A stretch of DNA of 64,000 bases from Corydoras sp. C115 (GCA_019802505.1 JAFMOC010000006.1:4931501-4995500); one strand, 5' to 3'. Shown: positions 1-46,737, counted from the first letter of the stretch. The notes: generated by a model not told the origin, from the letters alone. Translations and numbers: made by a program.

Positions 1-408
1 CACATATTTCTGATGGACAAACATAGACTGATGTTTGGTCTGCAATCTTGCCATAATGTTACAGTGAAGGCCTTTGAGCACATTCATGTTTAATAAGGAT
101 CAGAATATTACATTACTGAATTGATTCATATAGTTTATTCTTTACTTAACATATGACATTAGGTTTATTTTGGACAGAGCGCTTAAATATATACATTGAT
201 TATAAGTATATTATGAGTGTTTTACACCTGTTAACACTGCCTGGCTGGTCAAGGAGGATAATAAAAACAAAACGATTAAAACTTTCAGGGGTTATATAAA
301 TAAGTGAATTTGAACACCTAAGCATTAATGTACATTTGAAGGAGGTAATTTAAATATATGGTGAGTCAGATGAAGTGAATTGAATGCCTTTTCCTGTTAT
401 TTCTGTAG
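1..408. other. intron of impg1, nothing recognised
   Basis: AT-rich sequence before the acceptor ttctgtag at 401-408. No exon or repeat could be supported here. Confidence 0.5.
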
Positions 409-3400
409 TTGCTTCCATACCTGCAATCCAATTTGACTGGCTTTGAGGGGCTGCACATCCTTAACTTTCAAAAAAACGATGTGGTTCTTAACAGCAAGAT
501 TAACTCAACAAAACAAGTGACCTCTAATATCACCAAGCCTGTGCATTGTTTGAATGAAGCCATTTGTAATCCAGGATCTAATCAACTTAAAGCAGATATC
601 TCTTCTATGTCAGCAGAAGCAGCAGGTAACCCTATAACAGGTTTTAGTATATTTTTATTGCAACATTTTGGGGATATTTTCTTATATTTATATGCACATG
701 AAAACATGACCCCTAGGTGTAAATGGAAATCCATGCGAGTATTTGGACTGTGATGAGTTTTCTCACTGCGTTGTCAACACTCTAACCTCGGAAGCTGAGT
801 GTCTGTGTGACCCTGGCTACAGCATGGTGAATGGCATGAGCTGTCGGAGCGTCTGTAACCTCGAGTCTAACTACTGTCTGAATGAAGGTGTATGTGAGAA
901 CATACCAGGCCAAGGGGTCATATGCAGGTACTATATTTGTATTTTATAAATCAATCTTAATTTTAATATGTGTTTCCATGATACAACAGATGTGGTTCTT
1001 GAATTCCTCTTTAATTGTATGCTCATTTCTTGATTGATTTAATTATTATTTAAATAATAAATTGGGGTTTTATTCTTGGCACACTATCTGTATTTAAGCA
1101 CTGGATTTCTACTGTTCCCCAAAATTAGTCTTTGTCTAAGATATTTTCATAAAGACACTTCAATGTACATTATATTGCCAACATATTTAATTACCTTTAT
1201 CTTTTGATGTTAGTAATAAATTATAAGCCATAGATAAGTGTAGCATTGATACTCACACATATTACACATATTTTGGACAATTATATGCTAATTACGTATA
1301 TGCTGACATTTTCTCTGACTTTAAAGCAGGGCATATAAAGACGTGGTTTATAGAATTTTGGGTGGATGAATATAAAATGACCTACATAAGTATCCTGGTT
1401 ACATTTCCATCTAGATGACTTAAATCACTGAGATGAATTGACTTGTTAATAGTGAGCAGAGAGCTTCCTGTTCAAAGTCTATGCTTAATTACACAAATCT
1501 TTTTCTGACTTAATGGTCAAAAATGCACACACTTTTCTTGTTAAGGCTAAATGGGAAGATGCCATTTGCAATACTCCAACAGGTTTTCTTTTTTCTAGAT
1601 GCCCAGCAGGAAAATACTGGTATTACCAAGGTGCACGGTGTGATGAGCTGGTAACTGTTCCAGTAGACCCGTTTCTTCTTGTAGCTTGCCTGGTGGGAAG
1701 TCTCATGGGAGCATGTGCTGTAATTGGGACACTCATTTTCATAAATAAAAAGTGCATACGAACTAGAAAAACAGTGACACTAGTGTAAGTACATTCATTT
1801 TCCTTTTTTTTGTTTGCTTTTTATCTTGAATCTGCTTCAGTTTATCATGTCACATGCTGCTTCTGATGTACTGTATGTGTTAAAGAAATGAAGTGAAGAT
1901 CTCACCTGATCTACATTACAGGCATTCCAATCCTTTTCTTCCGCTAGAGGGAATGATGAGAGTGAATCCAATTTTTGAAAGTGATGATGGTAGCTTGACT
2001 TGTGTGTCGAGCCTCAGCAAGAGCACAGACTGTGGGTCATCTCAGTCCTCTAAATCAAGCACAGTTCAGTCAGTTAAAAACATAAACCGTGGTATTAAGG
2101 TAAAATGCACAGATTACAATGTGGAACAGTTACTTTCTATTAACCCCTTTCCTTTGATTTGTTTTTATCATGTTACTTTACAAAAAAAGAGGAATGTGAA
2201 TGCTGACCACATAATGTCCTATTATTACTAAATTCCACAAAACAGCGTAAAAACTACATGCCATTTATGATTTGTTCCTAGTATCTTACTAAAGAATTGA
2301 TTTTACATTATGCATTCCCCTAGCAATTTCATTACAGTTCCATCCATCCATCCATTATCTTCCGCTTGTCCAGGGTTCGGGTCGTGGGGGCAGCAAACGA
2401 AGTAGGGAAACCCAGACCTCCCTCGCCCCAGCCACCTCCAACAGCTCAACTGGGGGAACCCCGAGGCGTTCCCAGACCAGCCGAGAGATATAATCCATCC
2501 TTCCAGCTGGACTTACCTGAAACACCTCCTTAGGAAGGCGCCCAGGAGGCATCCTACCAGATGCCTGAACCACCTCAACTGGCTCCTTTCGATGCGGAGG
2601 AGTAGCGGCTCCATCTCTTCCGGATGACCGAGCTTCTCACCCTATTACTAAGGGAGAGCCCAGCCACCCTGCGGAGAAAACACATTTTGGCCGCTTGTAT
2701 TCGCGATCTTGTTCTTTCGGTCATTACCCAAAGCTCATGACCATAGGTGAGAATCGGAACGTAGATTGACTGGTAAATCGAGAGCCTTGTCTTGTGGCTC
2801 AGCTCCTTCTTTTCCACAACAGACCAGTATAGGGTCCGCATCACTGCTGACCCCGCGCTGATCCGTCTGTCATTCTCACGCTCCATCTTACCATCACTCG
2901 TGAACAAGACCCCGAGATACTTAAACTCCTCCACTTGAGGCAAGATCTGATCCCTGAGGACTCTCTACCCTTTTCCGACTGAGAACTATGGCCTCAGATT
3001 TGGAGGTGCTGATTTTCATCCCGGCCGCTTCACACTCGGCTGCAAACCGATCCAGTAAGAGCTGAAGTTCACAGCCTGATGATGCTAACAGGACCACATC
3101 GTCTGCAAACAGCAGCGACGTGATCCTCAGATCACCAAACTGGACACCCTCTATCCCCTGGCTGCGCCTAGAAATTCTGTCCATGTAAATTATGAACAGA
3201 ACCGGTGACAAAGGACAGCCCTGACGGAGACCAGCTCTCACTGGAAACAAGTCCGACTTACTGCCGGCCATGCGAACCAAGCTCCTGCTTTGCAAATACA
3301 GGGAATGAATAGCCCGTAGATCTGCCTTCTCCAGATCTACAAAGCGCATGTAGACTGGTTGGGCAAACTCCCATGAACCCTCGAGGATCCTGGAGAGAGT

Positions 3401-6400
3401 GAAGAGCTGGTCCAGTGTTCCACGACCAGGACGGAAACCACACTGCTCCTCCTGGATCCGAGGTTCGACTATCAGTCGGACTCTCTTCTCCAGTACCCCT
3501 GCATAGACTTTGCCGGGGAGGCTGAGGAGTGTAATTCCCCTGTAATTGGAACACACCCTCCGGTTCCTGCCACCAAGAAGCCCTCTGACTACCTTAGCGA
3601 CTTCAGCCAAGTGATGGACAAGGACTCCTCCCGGGTCCTCTGACTCTGCCTCCTCTCCGGAAGGCATATTGGTGGGATTGAGAAGGTCCTTGAAGTATTC
3701 CTTCCACCGCCTAATGACGTCCCCAGTCGAAGTCAACAGTGCACCCCCTCCACTATATACTGTGTTGGTGGCACACTGTTTTCCCCTCCTGGGTCGCCTG
3801 ACAATTTGCCAGAATCTTCTGGGAGCTGAAAGTCACTTTCCAAGGTCTCACCGAACTCCTCCCACGCCCGGGTTTTTGCCTCCGCGACGCACAAAGCCGT
3901 AAATCGCTTGGCCTGTCGGTACCGGTCAGCTGCTTCTGGAGTCCCACAAGCCAACCATGTCTGATATGACTCCTTCTTCAGCTTGACGGCATCCCTTACA
4001 CGGGGTGACCACCACCGTGTTCGAGGGTTACCGCCGCGACAGGCACCAACTACCTTGTGACCACAGCTCCTGTCCGCCGCCTCAACAATGGAGGAAAGGA
4101 ACATGGCCCATTCAGACTCAATGTCCCCCACCTCCCCCAGAATGTGGTTGAAGCTCTGACGGAGGTGAGAGTTGAACATCTTCCCCGCCATCTGATCCAA
4201 CTCACCACCAGGTGGTGATCAGTTGACAGCTCAGCTCCTCTCTTCACCCGAGTGTCCAAGACACATGGCCGCAAGTCCAATGACACAACTACAAAGTCGA
4301 TCATTGAACTGCGGCCTAGGGCATCCTGGTGTCATGTGCACTTATGGATACCGTTGTGCTCGAACATGGTGTTCATGATGGACAAACTATGATTTGCACA
4401 GAAGTCCAACAACTGAACACCACTCGTGTTCAGATCAGAGAGGCCGTTCCTCTCAATCACACCTCTCCAGGTCTCACTGTCATTGCCCACATGAGCATGG
4501 AAGTCCCCCAGTAGGACTACAGAGTCTCTAGGGGGAGCAGTTTCCAGTACCCCCCCCCCACACAGACTCCAAGAAGGCTGGGTACTCTAAACTGCCGCAT
4601 AAGCGCAGACAACAGTCAGTACCTGTTCCCCCACCCGAAGGGATAGGGAAGCTACCCTCTCATCCACAGGGGAAAACCCCAACATGCACGCGTCAAGCCA
4701 GGGGGCCACGAGAAAGCCCACGCCTGCCCGACGCCTCTCGCCATGGGCAACTCCAGAAAAGAACAGAGTCCCGTCCCTCTCAAGGAGATTGGACCCAGAA
4801 CCCGAGCTATGCATTGAGGTGAGCCCGACTATATCTATATATATCGCTCAACCTACCGCACCAGCTCAGGCTCCTTCCCTGCCAGTGAAGTGACGTTCCA
4901 AGTTCCGAAAGCCAATTTCAGCAACCGAGGATCACGATGCCCAGGCCCACGCCTCCGGCCACTGCCCGATCCACACTGCACCGAACCCCTATTACTACAC
5001 CCCCACAGGTGGTGAGCCCATTTGAGGGGGAACCCATGTAGCTCATTCGGGCTGGGTCCGACCACCAGACGCTCGCTGACGAACCCCATCCCCGGGCCTG
5101 GCTCCAGGGTGGGGCCCCGATAACCCTAAATCGGGCATTTGTTCTTGGTGTTTCTTTTCATAGGGGTTTTTGTTGGACGACTCTTTGTCTGGCCTGTCAT
5201 CTAGGACCAATTTGCCTTGGGAGACCCTGCCAGGGGCTTTTTGCCCCAGACAACATAGCTCCTAGGATCATTCAAGCACACAAACTCCTCCACCACGGTA
5301 AGGTGGTGATTTAAGGAGGAGTTCACTACAGTTATTTTAATAATTTTATTTAGAGACAAATTAAATATAGAAGATAGTTACAGACACCGGGCAATGAGTT
5401 GTAGGAATAGTAGTTCATATTTATTTATTAAGATATAACAAAATCCATTCATATTCCTCATTTATGCTTTAACACTTGTTCTTTAGCCTTCATTAGGAGA
5501 CACATATCCTTTTTAAATCTTTATTACCTGCAATATAAATATCTATATCAATTTCCTCATTCATTTTTTATGCATACTACCTTGCCAAAAGTATTTGATC
5601 ACCCACATATCATTGAACTCAGGTGTTCCAATCATTTCCATGTTCACAGGTTTATAAAACTAAACACCTAACATGCAAACTGCTTCTAAAAATGTGCTCA
5701 GCCATTCCAGCATGGTACTATGAGGTACACGATGCCAAAACAAAACAACAAATCTAGTCATGAAATTCCCTCTCTACTAAATATTCCACAGTTAAATATC
5801 AGTGGAAGTGGAAGTGATCAAAAATGACAGCTACACAGCCACAAAGTGTCACCATGTAAAATAACAGCAGGGCAGCAGATGCTGAGGCAAATCAGCTTAT
5901 AGTGGTCCCCAACTTTCTGCAGGGTCAATAGCTACAGACCTTCAAAGTTCACGTGGCCCTCAGATTATCTTAACATCAGTATGTAGAGTGCTTCATGAAA
6001 GGGGTTTCCAAAGGTCGAGCAACCGTATCCAAGCCTTACATTAGCAAACAGGAAAAGCAGTTTGCAGTGGTGTAAGGCACACCACTACTGGACTCTAGAG
6101 CTGTGAAAAATTTTGGTTAATTTGGTTAAATTTTGGAAGATTATGCCATGGGATAGTTTTTTAAAAGTGGGATGTGACCCTTTATTTCCAGGGAAAGTAA
6201 TTAGTTTCAGGAACAAGAGATTATTATCAACTTCATGCGCCCAACTTTGTCTAAACAGTTTGGGGGGCTTCTTTCTGTTCCAACATAACTGTGCACCAAT
6301 GCACAAAGCAAGGGACATAAAGACATGGATGAGTAAGTATGGGTTGGAGGAACTTGAGTGATCTCAACCCAATAAATCACATTTAGGAGGAATAAGACTA

Positions 6401-8299
6401 AAGATTGTGAGCTAGGCCTTCTCTCCCAACACACTGTCTGTTTTAAACCCTATACATTAAGAATGAGATATGTTCATGTCTGCCAAGACTGCTGATATAT
6501 TTGGCAATATAGTGTTCTAAGTAATAATGTTATTTATGAATTGAAAAACATTTTTGTAGGTCATTGTTCTTAAGATGTGTGTTTTGTATGAAATAATACC
6601 TTAAAATGTGCACTATTCTTTTTATATTTAGTTTCCTGTCAGTAATTTCTAGTTTTTTTTTCTTTATGCAATTTATAAAAATAGAATTACATTGTTACAT
6701 TGTTAAATTTACTACAAAATATACTATAGATAATAAACATCTTTTGGTGTGTTGACAGATTCCCAGACAACTGTACACACGAAGGTCAGAAAAGTTAGTG
6801 TCAGAACTGGTTGATTTTCAACACTGTGTTTTACCTGTTGAGGTAAGTTTAACCAAGTTTAACCCACAGCACACACACCTGGGCTTTTTAAAGAAAATTC
6901 TCCTGAGGCATGGAGCATCATTCAATCATCTCAGTTGTGAACTTTTGATCTGTAGTTTCATTAAACATACAGACAACATTTGAAGATTAAATGCCTAATA
7001 AGAAATTTAAAAGGAATATTTTTAATTTATCAAAAGTTTTGGCTTATTTTATATGTATTATACATTTGGCATTAAGCAAAATAAATAATTCAATAAAATA
7101 AAATAAAAATTACTCTATATTATAGAATGGAGTGTTACGGTCCTTAAATCTGATTGGCGGAGCCATTTGTCCAGCTGTGACTTCATTGACAATAACACAC
7201 ACCAAAAGGCTTTTAAATTGATATGATCTGACCAAAATAGAGGGATTATTATTGGGGTAGCTTGAGATTGTTGTACTGAGGCTTAACAATGTTGTCTAGC
7301 AATAAATTGTCAGCTGAATAAACCAATATACTAAATGGTCATATTATTCATTTTTGTTTCATGATAGCACAACATACTCAGTGTGACAAAAACTAAATTT
7401 GTGAGGCTTTTAGGGAGCACATAAGAAATATATTAGTCAACACATTGTCATAAAGAGTTTATCAAATGCTTTAACTCTGCAATAGTACTATAATTAATAC
7501 TAATTAATTAGATGAAAATAAATGTAACATTTTATAAAGTTGTCAAAGTAGACAGTGTTGAATGTGAACTAATGTCAACATAAAAAATGGCCTCGTAATA
7601 TTTGACCATATGACTACTTTTGTCCAGGCAGTATATAATAATTCATCAATTATATATCAGAGGCTCAGTTGAAGACAGCAAAGAATAAAAATGAAGTATC
7701 TTATAAACTTGCGCTCATAATTTACTTACTCAGGCAGAGTTTGTGAGTTTTTGGCCATTTTTCAGATAATTTTAACTGCATTTTGATGCTTTGTGTATCT
7801 CAGTTACAGCTTCCATAGATACATCCCAAAGTGTAGTTGTCAATTTAATGATCTCTTAATAAAAACACATAGAACATAGTAACTCTATTAATCTCAAAAC
7901 AGGAGAAGCATTTCTGGTTTGGAAGGTTTGGTATTTTATAATTTTCGTTTCTTCGATTCAGTCCTAGCTTCAGACTCTTTAGTGTTTAATGTGACCTCGG
8001 AGAGCCTCTGTGATTTACCTCCTACATATTGATGCCTGTCAACGCTAAGAGCCAATTTATTTAATCCCTGAGTGTCTGCATCAGACCTTCTCTCTGTCCA
8101 TTCTGTACTATATTATACATGTGTTCCGAGAAAAAAGCTGAACTAAAGACTTCAATTTATTTAATACTATTGTGTAGTTTGAGTTTTTGCTACATTCATG
8201 TTTCTTTTACAGACATGGAGACAATCTAAGGAACACGGGATGCTGTGCTGTGTTCCAAGGGCACCTGACAGTGATGAGTTTGTTGTGACAGTTCTATGA
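409..8299 (+). CDS. impg1: impg1-like interphotoreceptor matrix proteoglycan, 3' part of gene
   Basis: Retinal extracellular-matrix proteoglycan; the 5' part lies outside the window. Exons with matching phases: 409-625 (end of a SEA module, LPYLQSNLTGFEGL, then an HC..EAICN segment), 717-927 (two cysteine-rich EGF-like modules, e.g. CLCDPGYSM and YCLNEGVCENIPGQG), 1599-1784 (end of EGF-like 2, CPAGKYWYYQGARCDE, then a hydrophobic span from DPFLLVACL to GTLIFI followed by basic KKCIRTRK), 1922-2099 (serine-rich cytoplasmic tail with RVNPIFESDDGS), 6759-6842 (RSEKLVSELVDFQHC) and 8213-8299 (ends DSDEFVVTVL, stop 8297-8299). Each exon has AG before it and GT after it. The membrane span and NP(I/V)(F/Y)ES tail resemble IMPG2, but the position next to myo6 is that of IMPG1. 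An impg2-type identity is the alternative. It is convergent with myo6. Confidence 0.85.
2340..5323 (-). mobile_element. degenerate non-LTR retrotransposon (LINE), near full length
   Basis: Read on the minus strand it holds a 5' leader with a small hairpin (ccacc...ggtgg near 5290-5310), an endonuclease region in pieces (LAFGTWNVTSLAG near 4910; GERRRAGVGF near 4730; STDHHLVVSW near 4220), a reverse transcriptase region at 2921-3736 (NYRGITLLSLPGK, EEQCGFRPGRGTLDQLF, GLRQGCPLSPVLF, LLFADDVVLL) and a C-terminal region at 2355-2943 (EEFKYLGVLFTSDGKME, YGHELWVMTERTRSRIQA). Frameshifts split it, and in-frame deletions remove the stretch after VDLEKA and the stretch before RRVCSNYRG, so it is dead. 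The 3' end is a (ggat)n-type tail. Flanks carry a 10-bp duplication with one mismatch, cattacagtt (2330-2339) and cactacagtt (5324-5333). It lies antisense in the impg1 intron. I did not resolve the clade. Confidence 0.9.
5577..6520. mobile_element. decayed Tc1/mariner-type DNA transposon
   Basis: The left end reads ccttgccaaaagtatttgat and the right end, reverse-complemented, begins acactatattgccaaatat; these are the inverted ends of a common fish Tc1-like element. Inside are recognisable but broken stretches, such as attccagcatggtactat (host-primed transposase start region) and ccaacataactgtgcaccaa near 6281. No open transposase remains. It sits in the impg1 intron just downstream of the LINE. 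Confidence 0.75.
6843..8212 (+). other. last intron of impg1
   Basis: Starts gtaagttt and ends tttcttttacag. It contains a short old repeat at about 7130-7210 that also occurs near 16205-16265, and a transposon-like end near 7600-7635 (acttttgtccaggcagta). Nothing else was recognised. Confidence 0.5.
7130..7210. repeat. old interspersed repeat, related to 16205-16270
   Basis: The segment with ttggcggagccatttgtcca, gctgtg and cattgacaataacacacacc aligns by eye to 16212-16264 (ttggctgaaccttttgttca, gccgtgg, cattgatgataataatgcac). Family unknown; probably a small non-autonomous DNA element. Confidence 0.45.
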
Positions 8300-10013
8300 T
8301 GGAACGTTCATGGACAGCCATAATAGCAGAGCTGAAATGCTCTCAGCTAAATGCAGTCAAATGAAATATATAGTTCTCTATCTATTTATCAAACAAAGCA
8401 ACAGAAAGGACAGCTGAGAGAGTACGAGCCAGTGGATAGATTGAGATTTAGTTTGTGTTCATATATGAAATTATTGGCTAAAATTTAAATAATGGCATTA
8501 TAGCAGAATAATACTTTGTTTAATAGTTTTGGAAGTCTATGTAAATCCTGTTTTTTATAAATGGATATTGCATAAAAACTTATCAGTCAACTTCAGACCA
8601 AACCACAAACACAATGGGAATAATTATTATTTTTTTATTTGTTTTGCAGACCACAGAACAAAAATAAAAAAACTGACACACAAAGGAACTGTTGTACTTA
8701 CAGTTAAGAAATGACTGTTCTGTGTAAATCTGAGTCTTTTATAAGTTGAAGAAATCTGCAACATCGAATGTAAAGACAGTCTGAATATTTGTGTGGAACT
8801 GCTGCACTTTTTGATGCAAATATTGATCATCTTACAGAATCCTAATTGCATGTAGCAAGGACTCTTGCAATCAGGTCAAACCGTTTCTAAGTGTTAGTGT
8901 AGTTAAGTACATGTTTTAAGTACCAGTCTACTAGAAAGCCACTCAAAAACAAAATCCTCATAAATTGGACATCAGGAAATAGAATTACTACCAAGGGTTG
9001 TGTCATTATGATTTATTTACATAGGGTAACATTTCCTGTTTACTGACCTGTGTTATGATAGGATGATAACACAGCATAATTCTTCAAAGTATTTCACAAA
9101 ACAGGTCAAGTCTAGGAGGTACTGTTACTGCAGTAACTAACAATGATATTTTTGCCAAACAAATCACTAAGTTCATTAATGTAGACATTATTGGGACCCT
9201 GTTATTTTAATGTACTTCAGGCATTTATTCATCCTGAATAAAGCACTGTATATTTATTTTAAGCTTTAAGCAATCAATGATTTGTACCTGGACGTTCTAA
9301 AACCCCCTCTACAGCTAAGGGGGCTAAACTGTCAGGATGATATGAGATTTTTTATTATTTTATTTCACTGTTTAATCTGCTTATACTTATCAGTGTTATT
9401 GGGGTGCTGTGGTTATTTCAAATCACAAATTCACCCACTAGCATGTTTTTTTTAACCGTGGAATAAAACCCATGCATACAAGGGGAGAACCTGGAAGGAC
9501 TTTGTCAATGCAACCTGGAAATTATACTCAAGCTTTACTTGCTGTGTGCTACATTTACATTTAGCACTAACTAATAGCACTAATGCTTACATCACTTAAC
9601 ATGATTACCAAAACAAAAAAAAAACAAAAAAAAATTTGAGATAAGTAATATTGAGTGCTTTATTCAGGAGCGAATGACTAAAGTAGATTGAAATACTTTT
9701 ATTTTATACTTTGTTGTATGTGTGTTGTATTTAAACTTTAGACTAATCTTTCTGAGCAGTGAATGACATGAGATCTGAGTGCCTCGATACAGAAATTGAC
9801 TGCAATTAGTTTAAACATCTCATCAGTTTGGTCCTTGGTCCAGATAAAACAACATTAAATTATGACCTGAATGTCACTTCATCATTGCCTTCCTAATTAA
9901 TATAACACAAAAAGTAGCATTTCATTTTTAGTATCATAAGGAATTAGTGGCAACTGGAAGGATCTCATCCAAATTTAACTTGATAAAACAAAAATATGAT
10001 ATATGAAGATATG

Positions 10014-10044
<31 letters not shown>

Positions 10045-10051
10045 TATAATA

Positions 10052-10106
<55 letters not shown>

Positions 10107-11184
10107 TTTACATGAGCAATTATTTGTTTGTTTTTAAAACTTTATGTTTTTGTGTTTAATTTAGTAAATAAATATTTAATAGTGCATAAAATTGTGTTGT
10201 TTTCTTTCATTGGGGAGTCGGTGTTGACTTTCAATCCAACATGCAATTTGAGGAGTCGTGCTCATACTTTCACATTAGGCTGTATCTCTGTATTAAAACA
10301 TTTAAAAAATAGACAGTTTCTACCAGTTTGAGGCTTGCATGAAAATTTAGATGTAAATCAAAATCAAGTTACATTGAACAGTGCAGTATTTATTCCAATC
10401 AGGCAACTGCATAAAGGTTTAACAGCCATGAAATGAAAATAAATAATGTGTGGTTATGTATGTGAGATACTTGTATGTTTGTGCTCATTCTGTTTTTTTG
10501 GCATTGGTTTAACTGCACATATTTTCTGTTAAAGTTGTTTGTTTAATATCATTGTCATTCTCATGATACCTAAAGCAATTAATCCTGTGCTATGCGGAAC
10601 AAATTTGTTTTTCCTTTATTACCACCTTCAAAGTCAGAACATGTAAACACACTTTGGTGCTTCGCTTCTTTTGCCATCTCCAACCTCTTTCTTCATTTGA
10701 TTTACATACATAAACATGCGTCTTAGCTATTTACTTCAGCCACATTCAGCTTGCACTTCGAATTGGTGTAAATGTGCAGGCAAGTGTGTTTGCTGAAGCA
10801 TGTAATTTTGATTTTTGATTTTTTTTTAGTTAAGGCCAGTAATGTGTTGGTTTTTAAATTATGTAACAATGTTACACATATAAAATCACATTGTACTTGA
10901 GATATTGCACACTCCTACTTTAGATTAGATCCAATTTCAGGTTGCAAAACACTCTAGTAAGGAAAAAGGTATAACCTAAATAAAAGCCATTTTAGGAAAA
11001 AAAAAAGGTTTTTAAATGTAATTCTATTTCATGTTTAGCCACAAAAATACCATATTACCAAATACCATAATAACAATTTAACACATCGCTATTTAATATT
11101 ATAGTCTGAAATATGGAGTTAAAGGGCCTACCGTTAATGAAGAACCATGAGTTATTTGGTTATGGTATCGCTGATAACATATGC
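8300..11184. other. convergent intergenic region between impg1 and myo6
   Basis: Holds the presumed impg1 3' UTR (aataaa at 8663-8668 and 9236-9241 are possible poly(A) signals, undecided) and the myo6 3' UTR side. A (TA)n array lies at 9994-10102. No exon was recognised. Confidence 0.5.
9994..10102. repeat. (TA)n microsatellite
   Basis: Nearly pure TA dinucleotides broken by tatacata and ataatatga interruptions. Confidence 0.95.
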
Positions 11185-11197
11185 ATTATTCTAATAA

Positions 11198-11544
11198 GGG
11201 CAGCAGAGTGGCTTAGTGGTTAGCACGTTCGCCTCTTAGTACTGGGGATTCCCGGTTTGAATCCCAATCTGGGTGGAGTTTCTGACTTCTCATTGTGTCC
11301 GCGTGGCTTTCCCCCCACAGTTCAAAAAAAACATTTATCAAGGTAAATTGAATGCTCCAAATTGCCCCATGTAGTGTGTGTTTGTGTGAGTGAGTGTGTG
11401 CCCAGTGATAGATTGGCACCCTGTCCTGGGGGTATCTGCCCAGCACCCAAAAAGTTCTCCCCTGGATGGGCATGGGAAACCCCCCGACGACCCTAGTAGA
11501 GGATTAGTAGAGGACCCTAGGAGGAAGCGGAAGATGATGGATGG
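11198..11544 (+). mobile_element. SINE A copy (tRNA-derived)
   Basis: Full-length copy. tRNA-like head with A box (gtggcttagtggttagcacg) and B box (ggtttgaatcc), body with gtgtgtgcccag, tail aagcggaagatgatggatgg. Flanked by a 13-bp duplication with one mismatch: attattctaataa (11185-11197) and attactctaataa (11545-11557). Confidence 0.9.
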
Positions 11545-11819
11545 ATTACTCTAATAAAATAAAAATAAGAAAGACATTAAAAAGGTCATAACTGAAAATC
11601 TTAATGCAAATTACTACAACACAATGAAAAGCAAAGACAAATGCAGAAATTATCTGATCTCAAATTAAGAAGGAAAAAAAAACTCTACATAAGTTATAGA
11701 CATAGGTCTCACTCAAGTACGAGTATGTTAGAGATGCTCTGTGATGGGTCCTGGTCCCATCGTGTACACTCTAGTGCACTACAGTACAGACAGTGTTGAG
11801 TTGTAGTTGAGGTTGGTCT

Positions 11820-45850
<34,031 letters not shown>

Positions 45851-45960
45851 TCCAGGAGAGAAGTGGCCGTGACGTCATCCGGAGCCTTCACCGCACTGCA
45901 CTGACCCGCAGGGCAAGCTGAACACAGGCTCCGGCACAGGGAACGCTTTCATGCTCAAGA
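45851..45960 (-). promoter_or_regulatory. myo6 promoter region with CRE
   Basis: A GC- and CpG-richer island in AT-rich surroundings. It holds a perfect palindromic cAMP-response element tgacgtca (45870-45877) followed by the ETS-type ccgga core. No TATA box was seen. Start sites cannot be fixed from the sequence alone. Confidence 0.55.
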
Positions 45961-46404
45961 CATCACAGTTCGGCTTCTATGCTTATAATATGCGAAAATA
46001 AAACACTTTTAAAAAGCCGCAGTGACGCTGAACCCCAGATGTTGGAGTTTAGTTCGAGTAAACTACACCTCAGCAGTATGCCCGTTTACCTGAAGGTGTG
46101 TCGCAAAGGCAAATTTAAGCCTCATCCATTTTTAAAAAGGCTTGAAACTTAAAACTCTTGTAAGTATTCCTAAAGTCGAAACCCAACACCCCCCTGAAAA
46201 GCACCTCTGTAAATCTAATTAGGACGCCTGAGACGGGTCTGTGTTTGCAACAGGTCAAGTTACAGAGTAAAGTTGAGATGCTGCTGTAATAGCGTTTTTA
46301 CATGTGTACACTGGATATCGTTATTCATGTGGTGCGCAGCAAAACATAGCGATTAACTCTTTACTTGGAGCACAGCAGAAACTGATACATTTTGCAACTT
46401 GTTG

Positions 46405-46497
46405 GTTGGAGTTAGAACACAGGATCAGCCATGAGAGTTAAGGGACATGGTAACTTTAGTGGACTTGGGATTTGATCCCACAACCTAAACACTACAT
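46405..46497 (-). mobile_element. SINE B fragment
   Basis: gagttaagggacatggtaac, tttagtggacttgggatttg and atcccacaacctaaacac: the antisense head half only. Confidence 0.6.
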
Positions 46498-46737
46498 AAA
46501 AATTATGTGAACATCCAACCAAGAAAATGCATACCAATATGATCTTTGACATGTATTTTTACTGTCAGCTTGTACATTCTGTACTATGCTTTCTGATAAA
46601 CATTGCATGTTTGTCTGTGGGCATTTTGTGGCAGTACTTATGTACAGGATGTTGGTTTTGTGTGTAGCACTCACCTCACAAGTAAAAGCTGTTTTATTTA
46701 TTTATTTATTAATTTATTTATTTTTAGCGAAGACAGC

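Noticed and set aside
2100..2231. Read-through C-terminus of impg1 after 2099
   Set aside because: The frame stays open to 2231, but a donor at 2100 and two downstream phase-matched exons with a family-like end explain the gene better.
11198..11290. tRNA-like A and B boxes
   Set aside because: These are the heads of SINE A and SINE B copies. They lack a proper acceptor stem and anticodon arm and continue into SINE bodies, so no tRNA gene is called.
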